Positions 58,763 through 64,000 of a stretch of DNA of 64,000 nt are shown piece by piece. Positions within the stretch are counted from its first letter, which is position 1. Each line of letters starts with the position of its first letter. Position numbers and translations under genes: made by a program. The notes under the pieces are model-generated. The model ran no database searches. It was not told the origin of the DNA and saw only the letters and a list, made by a program, of their open reading frames with translations. The stretch lies in assembly GCF_000259505.1 (NCBI RefSeq), contig NZ_AJMM01000020.1, positions 1 through 64,000 of the forward strand. The letters are read 5' to 3'. Source of the DNA: Streptococcus sp. SK643 (GTDB lineage Bacteria; Bacillota; Bacilli; Lactobacillales; Streptococcaceae).

Positions 58763-58823
58763 AGTTGACATCCAGAAACCAACTACTATCTGGACAAATT
58801 AAGCTTAAAATACAGCTTAATCC

Positions 58824-60038
58824 TTATCTACGATACTGTTTCAAGAAACGTGTCATCTTTTCTTGGATTTGGGCCAATTCATCTACACGAGGGAGATAGA
58901 CGATACGGAAGTGGTCCGGTTCCTGCCAGTTAAAGCCACGACCATGAACCAAAAGAACCTTTTCCTGTTTCAAGAAATTAAGGACAAACTGCTCATCATC
59001 ATCGATACGGTACATATTGCGGTCGATTTTAGGGAAGATATAAAGTCCCGCCTTAGGCTTGACTGCAGACAGACCTGGAATATCTTGAATGGCATTGTAG
59101 ATGAAATTTCTTTGTTCATAAATACGACCACCTGGAAGGAGCAATTCATCAACTGACTGATGGCCTCCAAGTGAGGTTTGTACAACCTGCTGGGCCAAAA
59201 CATTAGAGCAAAGGCGCATGTTTGACAGCATATTGAGCCCTTCAATATAGCCTTTAACATGTGTCTTAGGTCCAGACAAGACCATCCAACCCACACGGAA
59301 ACCAGCGATACGATGAGATTTTGACAGACCATTCATGCTGACACAGAAAACATCTGGTGCCAAGCTAGCCACAGGCGTATGCACATGCCCATCCATGACC
59401 ATGCGGTCGTAAATTTCATCCGCAAAGATAATCAAATCGTTTTGACGGGCAATCTCAATAATCTCCAGCAAGAGTTCCTTAGGATAAAGGGCTCCAGTTG
59501 GGTTGTTTGGATTGATAAGAACGATGGCCTTGGTATTAGAAGTAATTTTTGACTTGATATCGTCAATATCTGGATACCATTCAGCAGCTTCATCACAGAT
59601 ATAGTGAACGGCATTTCCTCCTGCTAGACTGACAGCCGCGGTCCAAAGAGGATAGTCTGGCATTGGCACTAAGACCTCATCCCCATTGTCCAAAAGCCCC
59701 TGCATAGACATGACAATTAGCTCACTAACTCCATTTCCAAGGTAGATATCATCAATATCTACATTTGGGAATTTCTTCAACTGGCAATACTGCATGATAG
59801 CCTTACGGGCTGAGAAAATCCCTTTGGAGTCAGAATAACCTTCACTATCACGCGCATTCATAATCAAGTCATGAATGACCTCGTCTGGCGCTGTAAAGCC
59901 AAATTCTGCTGGATTTCCTGTATTCAGACGTAAAATCTTTTCTCCGTTTGCTCGCATTCGCATGGCTTCTTCCAAAACAGGGCCACGGATATCATAAGCA
60001 ACATGCTCTAACTTACTAGATTTGTTATATTCTTTCAT
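58824..60038 (-). CDS. Class I/II pyridoxal-phosphate aminotransferase (AlaT-like)
   Basis: 404 aa: LRLNTGNPAEFGF, YSDSKGIFSARKAI, YLGNGVSELI, INPNNPTGALYPKELL, FADEIYDRMV, SMNGLSKSHRIAGFRVGWM with the PLP lysine, and FRIVYLPRVDEL. Probably glutamate-pyruvate type. Confidence 0.92.
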   Translation of the reverse strand: MKEYNKSSKLEHVAYDIRGPVLEEAMRMRANGEKILRLNTGNPAEFGFTAPDEVIHDLIMNARDSEGYSDSKGIFSARKAIMQYCQLKKFPNVDIDDIYLGNGVSELIVMSMQGLLDNGDEVLVPMPDYPLWTAAVSLAGGNAVHYICDEAAEWYPDIDDIKSKITSNTKAIVLINPNNPTGALYPKELLLEIIEIARQNDLIIFADEIYDRMVMDGHVHTPVASLAPDVFCVSMNGLSKSHRIAGFRVGWMVLSGPKTHVKGYIEGLNMLSNMRLCSNVLAQQVVQTSLGGHQSVDELLLPGGRIYEQRNFIYNAIQDIPGLSAVKPKAGLYIFPKIDRNMYRIDDDEQFVLNFLKQEKVLLVHGRGFNWQEPDHFRIVYLPRVDELAQIQEKMTRFLKQYRR

Positions 60039-60132
60039 TTTGTTTCCTCAATTCATCGGGATAGTAACATTATACCACTAGAAAGAAAATGCGACAAGTT
60101 TGCTGAAATATGTTACTGAAATCCTACACAAG

Positions 60133-60156
60133 AAAAACCTCACTAAAAGCGAGGTT
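60133..60156. terminator. Hairpin downstream of the next gene
   Basis: AACCTC / GAGGTT stem between the frameshifted gene and the aminotransferase; weak T tract. Confidence 0.4.
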
Positions 60157-60272
60157 AAGACAGTGGAAATAGCAGAAATTTTGCGAAAGACACATCACAT
60201 ACCAAAAGATAAACCTAGAAAAAGAAAGCCTAGAAAGGAGTCATAGAGAATATTAAACATGAGGAAGAGTCC

Positions 60273-60498
60273 CTATGTCATCAAGTAATCCCAACGTCCA
60301 CTTCGTTTTGCAACTAGGAATAAGATTAGATGGTAGAGTACATGAAAGATTAAAAAGCCGATGAGGCCTGGATAAAGAAGGGGAATCAGCTTCTCTAATT
60401 GCCAGATCATGATCACTTCTAGCAAGACTGACACTAGGATGATTCCATAATAAAGGAAATTTGATTTTTTTTGTTTCTTGAAAAGAGCTGTTCATCAT
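60273..60498 (-). pseudogene. Frameshifted small membrane protein gene
   Basis: Start MMNSSFQETKK with GGGAGG upstream. After a run of eight A residues (T8 at 60465-60472, plus strand), the coherent reading frame shifts: SNFLYYGIILVSVLLEVIMI, IPLLYPGLIGFLIFHVLYHL, VAKRSGRWDYLMT stop at 60273. The unshifted frame gives a low-complexity nonsense tail. One base too many in the A run would explain it. Confidence 0.82.
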
Positions 60499-60561
60499 TC
60501 TCCCTCCCTTCACCTATTTCCTGCTATCCCTTCTTTTATTCTAGCATATATTGAAACCGTG

Positions 60562-60575
60562 TTAAAGCGCTAACT
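60562..60575 (+). promoter_or_regulatory. Possible CcpA (cre) site upstream of usp
   Basis: TTAAAGCGCTAACT matches the cre palindrome at most positions and lies 27 bp before the -35. ccpA is nearby but that is not evidence. Confidence 0.35.
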
Positions 60576-60601
60576 TTTTTTAGGAAACTGCTTTTTTTTG
60601 C

Positions 60602-60630
60602 TTTACTTCTATAGTGAAAAGGTTTACAAT
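60602..60630 (+). promoter_or_regulatory. usp promoter
   Basis: TTTACT, 17-bp spacer, TACAAT. Confidence 0.65.
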
Positions 60631-60660
60631 TGAGGTGAAGAAATTACAGGAGGTTTCAAT

Positions 60661-61113
60661 ATGGCACAACGTTACCAAAATATTATGGTCGCAATCGATG
60701 GTTCTAATGAAGCGGACTTGGCTTTTGTTAAGGGAGTTCACTCTGCCCTACGAAATGCTGCTAAGCTTACCATCGTCCACGTTATTGACACACGCGCTCT
60801 TCAAAGTGTATCCACCTTTGATGCTGAAGTTTACGCAGAACTCCAAGAAGACGCTGAAAGCATGATGAAAGAGTACGAAAAACGTGCGAAAGATTCAGGT
60901 GTCGCTAACATTCATACTGTCATTGAAATGGGAAATCCAAAAACACTTCTTGCACGTACCATTCCAGACGCTGAGGGTGTGGATTTAATCCTTGTTGGCG
61001 CAACAGGTCTCAATGCCTTTGAACGTCTCTTAGTCGGTTCTTCTTCCGAATACATTCTCCGCCATGCAAAAGTCGATTTGCTGATTGTGAGAGAGCAAGA
61101 AAAAACATTTTAA
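60661..61113 (+). CDS. Universal stress protein (UspA family)
   Basis: 150 aa: NIMVAIDGSNEADLAFVKGV, LTIVHVID, and ATP-binding loop LILVGATGLNAFERLLVGSSSEYILRHAKVDLLIV. AGGAGG at seven bases fixes the start. Confidence 0.93.
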   Translation: MAQRYQNIMVAIDGSNEADLAFVKGVHSALRNAAKLTIVHVIDTRALQSVSTFDAEVYAELQEDAESMMKEYEKRAKDSGVANIHTVIEMGNPKTLLARTIPDAEGVDLILVGATGLNAFERLLVGSSSEYILRHAKVDLLIVREQEKTF

Positions 61114-61118
61114 AAACT

Positions 61119-61145
61119 AAAAAGGAGCCTCAAAGCTCCTTTTTC
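61119..61145. terminator. Bidirectional terminator
   Basis: AAAGGAGC-N6-GCTCCTTT with A and T tracts between convergent genes. Confidence 0.88.
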
Positions 61146-62531
61146 TTATTTTTGTCTTTCTTTATGGCGTTCATAAGCCTTCCGTTGACGTTGCAATTCT
61201 TTTTCAATAGCTGCTTCTGGGGCGTATTTTTCTTCCCAATCATCTGGTTTCAATATTTTATGGGTAAGGGGGTCAAAGTGAGCCTTCCCGTCTGGGAATA
61301 TTTTCCCCATATTAGCTTGGTGGACAATGTCAAAAATACGTTCTGGATCCACTCCCATCAAAACAAAACTACCATAAGTAAAGTAGAGTGAATCAATCAG
61401 AGCATCTACCTGGCCAACCAAATCTTGTTTAGCCGGTGTCTTTTGCACGACTTTCTCAGCTGCATTATCAATGGCTTTATGTAGGCTGGTAAGTGACTCT
61501 TGGAATTCTTCTTCTGACGAGCTCGCTGCTCGCACAAACTCTACTAATTCTTCTATCTTAAATCCAGCTCTATGAGTTGCCCCTTCTATATCCCATGCTA
61601 TAGGTTCTTCTTGAGTCCGTTCATCCATCATATGGTGGAAGGTCTTGACCTTATTAAAATGATAATCTCGGCTGACAAAGACTTTTTCCGAAGCCAAGAC
61701 ACCAAAGTGTTCCAAGGCCTTGTGAATACCATCTTGCTGGTTGCTAGTTGTGATATGCTTGGCAACTTCCTTAACACTACTACTACCGTTTCCCATGGCA
61801 ACAGACATCCCCACACCTGCTAACATTTCTAGATCATTATCTGAGTCTCCAAAAGCCATGACTTGATTAAGATCAAAACCATATTCTTTCCCAACTCGAC
61901 GAATTCCTTCTAATTTAGAATTTCCTTGATTAATGATATCTGCCGCAAAAGGATTGCTGCGAGTTAATTTTAAATCATCAAAGTCAGCCGTCGCCTTCTC
62001 TGATTCTTCTGGCGTCATTAGCATCAAAACTTGGTAGATAGGCTGATTCATTAAGTGAAGCAGGTCCTCTTCTTTTTGAGGAACAACCTTACTAACCAAT
62101 CGATTAAAAGAATGGCTAACTGTCCGAGTCAAAACAGATGGAACAAAGCGACTGATTCTCTGTGAAAAAGAACCCATGCCAAAAGACATGATTTTCGATC
62201 CCACCATAGCATCCTTGCTTCCAAGAGCAATCTCCTTGCCCTCTTTTTTTGCATAAGCAATCAATTGCCGTAAATGTGACTTAGAAATAGGACTTGTAAA
62301 AAGAACCTTGTCTTTCGTAAAGATATACTGACCATTATAGGTGACTGCAAAATCTAAATCCAAATCTTTCATTAAATCCTTAACAAAAAAAGGTCCTCGC
62401 CCTGTGGCTACTCCAACAAGTACCCCTTGTTCTTTAACAATCTTAATCGCGTCCTTAGTGGATTTCAAAACACTCTTGCGATCGTTGACGAGGGTACCAT
62501 CGATATCAAAAAAAACAGCTTTGACTTCCAT
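61146..62531 (-). CDS. Cof-type HAD hydrolase fused to a MazG-like pyrophosphohydrolase
   Basis: 461 aa. HAD-IIB part: VFFDIDGTLVNDRKSVL (motif I), YNGQYIFTKDK, MAFGDSDNDLEMLAGVG, and long cap domain. From about residue 285, a MazG/NTP-PPase-like helical domain: HRAGFKIEELVEFVRAASS, GQVDALIDSLYFTYGSFVLMGVDPERIFDIVHQANMGKIFP. Likely a nucleotide house-cleaning enzyme; substrates unknown. Confidence 0.85.
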   Translation of the reverse strand: MEVKAVFFDIDGTLVNDRKSVLKSTKDAIKIVKEQGVLVGVATGRGPFFVKDLMKDLDLDFAVTYNGQYIFTKDKVLFTSPISKSHLRQLIAYAKKEGKEIALGSKDAMVGSKIMSFGMGSFSQRISRFVPSVLTRTVSHSFNRLVSKVVPQKEEDLLHLMNQPIYQVLMLMTPEESEKATADFDDLKLTRSNPFAADIINQGNSKLEGIRRVGKEYGFDLNQVMAFGDSDNDLEMLAGVGMSVAMGNGSSSVKEVAKHITTSNQQDGIHKALEHFGVLASEKVFVSRDYHFNKVKTFHHMMDERTQEEPIAWDIEGATHRAGFKIEELVEFVRAASSSEEEFQESLTSLHKAIDNAAEKVVQKTPAKQDLVGQVDALIDSLYFTYGSFVLMGVDPERIFDIVHQANMGKIFPDGKAHFDPLTHKILKPDDWEEKYAPEAAIEKELQRQRKAYERHKERQK

Positions 62532-62596
62532 CCTATCTCATTCTCCCCTTTTATGATACAATGATTATACCACATTTCAGAAAGAGTGAGTAAATC

Positions 62597-63559
62597 ATGC
62601 CTAAGAAAATCCTTGTTTTACATACGGGCGGAACTATTTCCATGCAAGCCGATGCTTCTGGCGCTGTTGTGACGAGTTCAGATAATCCCATGAACCATGT
62701 GTCCAGTCCTCTTGAAGGAATCCAAGTCCACGCCTTGGACTTTTTTAACCTGCCAAGCCCCCATATCAAACCCAAGCATATGCTGGCCCTCTACCAGAAA
62801 ATCAAAGAGGAAGCGAATAACTACGATGGGGTGGTGATCACACATGGGACCGATACTTTAGAGGAAACAGCCTATTTCCTTGATACCATGGAAGTTCCCC
62901 ATATGCCTATCGTTCTAACAGGGGCCATGCGCAGCTCCAATGAACTCGGCAGTGACGGGGTTTATAATTACCTAAGTGCTTTAAGGGTTGCTAGCGATGA
63001 CAAGGCTGCTGACAAAGGAGTTTTGGTTGTTATGAACGATGAAATCCATGCTGCCAAGTATGTTACCAAAACACATACGACCAATGTCAGTACCTTCCAG
63101 ACTCCTACCCACGGTCCCCTTGGTCTGATTATGAAGAAGGAAATCCTCTACTTCAAAACAGCTGAACCTCGTGTTCGCTTTGACCTTGATCACATACAAG
63201 GATTAGTCCCTATCATCTCTGCTTATGCTGGTATGACAGATGAGCTGATTGATATGCTGGATTGGGAACAATTGGACGGATTGATTATCCAAGCCTTCGG
63301 AGCGGGTAATATTCCCCAAGAAACGGCTCAAAAATTAGAAAGCCTTCTGCAGAAAGGAATCCCAGTCGCCCTGGTTTCACGATGCTTTAACGGTATCGCT
63401 GAGCCTGTTTATGCCTACCAAGGTGGGGGCGTGCAGTTGCAAAAGGCAGGTGTTTTCTTTGTCAAAGAACTCAATGCCCAAAAAGCCCGCCTAAAACTCC
63501 TCATTGCTCTCAATGCAGGGTTAAAAGGGCTAGCTTTAAAAGAATACTTAGAAGGATAA
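62597..63559 (+). CDS. ansA: L-asparaginase type I
   Basis: 320 aa: LVLHTGGTISMQADASG (Thr nucleophile 1), YDGVVITHGTDTLEETAYFL (second Thr-Asp), PIVLTGAMRSSNELGSDG. Asparagine to aspartate and ammonia, cytoplasmic. Confidence 0.95.
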   Translation: MPKKILVLHTGGTISMQADASGAVVTSSDNPMNHVSSPLEGIQVHALDFFNLPSPHIKPKHMLALYQKIKEEANNYDGVVITHGTDTLEETAYFLDTMEVPHMPIVLTGAMRSSNELGSDGVYNYLSALRVASDDKAADKGVLVVMNDEIHAAKYVTKTHTTNVSTFQTPTHGPLGLIMKKEILYFKTAEPRVRFDLDHIQGLVPIISAYAGMTDELIDMLDWEQLDGLIIQAFGAGNIPQETAQKLESLLQKGIPVALVSRCFNGIAEPVYAYQGGGVQLQKAGVFFVKELNAQKARLKLLIALNAGLKGLALKEYLEG

Positions 63560-63581
63560 TGACCGTTCTTACACTGAAAGC

Positions 63582-63616
63582 AAAATCAGGAAATCTACGC
63601 GATTCCCTGATTTTTT
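63582..63616. terminator. Bidirectional terminator, ansA / ccpA
   Basis: AAAATCAGG / CCTGATTTT stem. Confidence 0.85.
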
Positions 63617-64000
63617 CTATTTACGTTTTCGTGTTGAACGACGTTCTGTCAAACCATGAGGTAAGAGAACTTCACGTTCTTCCAATTCTTCCTTATGCAT
63701 GATCTTGGTTAACATACGCATACTGATAGCCCCAAGATCATAAAGAGGTTGTGCAACTGTAGTCAAATTTGGACGAGTATAGCGAGAGATTTGAGAATCG
63801 TCACTGGTAATGATTTCAAATTCTTCAGGTACCAAAATTCCTTTATCTGAGAGACCATTCAATACTCCTGCAGCTAATTCATCACCTGTAACTACTGCCG
63901 CCGTTGCATTTGATGAAATCAAGCGTTCTGCCAAGGCATAACCGTCTTCATAAGTGTATTTAGACTCAAAGACCAAACCTTCACTATAAGAAATACCTGC
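63617..64000 (-). CDS. ccpA: Catabolite control protein A, C-terminal part (gene runs off the window)
   Basis: The last 127 codons of a LacI-family regulator: ALAERLISSNATAAVVTGDELAAGVLNGL, EEFEIITSDDSQISRYTRPNLTTVAQPLYDLGAISMRMLTKIM, LPHGLTERRSTRKRK. This is the effector/HPr-binding core of streptococcal CcpA; the DNA-binding end is outside. Frame is open to the edge. Confidence 0.92.
   Translation of the reverse strand, partial: AGISYSEGLVFESKYTYEDGYALAERLISSNATAAVVTGDELAAGVLNGLSDKGILVPEEFEIITSDDSQISRYTRPNLTTVAQPLYDLGAISMRMLTKIMHKEELEEREVLLPHGLTERRSTRKRK

Noticed and set aside
58440..58820. Promoter or gene between pgk and the aminotransferase
   Set aside because: Apart from the small palindrome, only AT-rich sequence with no coherent ORF.

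Overview
The window is chromosomal DNA of a mitis-group Streptococcus, close to S. pneumoniae / S. mitis / S. pseudopneumoniae. Evidence: two BOX repeats (5987-6101 and 29752-29904), a ComX box in front of an ssbB-type gene, a blp quorum-sensing locus (blpR, blpH, blpT), ccrZ beside trmB, a glnR-glnA pair, HrcA/CIRCE heat-shock operons, and the C-terminal part of ccpA at the right edge. No tRNA, rRNA, CRISPR array, integrase or complete insertion sequence was seen. Most genes are on the minus strand.

Layout: (1) 1-11.3 kb, core genes: rRNA uracil methyltransferase, recX, a DUF402 phosphatase, queH, groES-groEL (CIRCE), competence-induced ssb, a small redox/tRNA-binding cluster, pyrG with a CTP-sensing attenuator, and rpoE. 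(2) 11.7-14.2 kb, a self-regulated TetR-ABC exporter operon. (3) 14.2-23.3 kb, a defence island: a type II restriction-modification pair with a C5 methyltransferase, a two-gene nuclease/degenerate-nuclease pair that I do not recognise, and a Gabija-like OLD-nuclease/UvrD-helicase pair. The Gabija-like pair is bracketed by a broken valS 3' end on the left and intact valS on the right. (4) 23.3-27.4 kb, the T-box operon GNAT - AAA kinase - valS. (5) 27.4-31.1 kb, small conserved genes, DUF1858/DUF438 and EcsC. (6) 31.2-38.4 kb, rimP-nusA-ylxR-ylxQ-infB-rbfA, trmB and ccrZ. (7) 38.5-43.6 kb, a reduced blp locus: the BlpRH sensor system, three BlpR-type promoters, a CPBP protein and small membrane peptides, but no blpC pheromone and no blpAB transporter. 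(8) 43.6-47 kb, EcsAB, HIT and two envelope-type genes. (9) 47-54.5 kb, hrcA-grpE-dnaK-dnaJ with two CIRCE elements, then a PadR/DUF2812 operon. (10) 54.5-64 kb, glnRA, pgk (with a second broken pgk 3' end), an aminotransferase, a frameshifted membrane gene, a universal stress protein, a HAD-MazG fusion, asparaginase and partial ccpA.

The most unusual material is the defence island. Two tandem genes at 17174-18685 share a C-terminal domain (GDPFWTLM ... ILLFxSK ... GLSQxHL). One keeps a PD-(D/E)XK active site and the other has lost it. Next to them, the Gabija-like pair appears to have arrived together with a new valS allele, leaving a fragment of the old one behind. A comparable scar follows pgk. 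Both suggest homologous replacement, probably by transformation. Functions are inferred from motifs read by eye; no database search was run.
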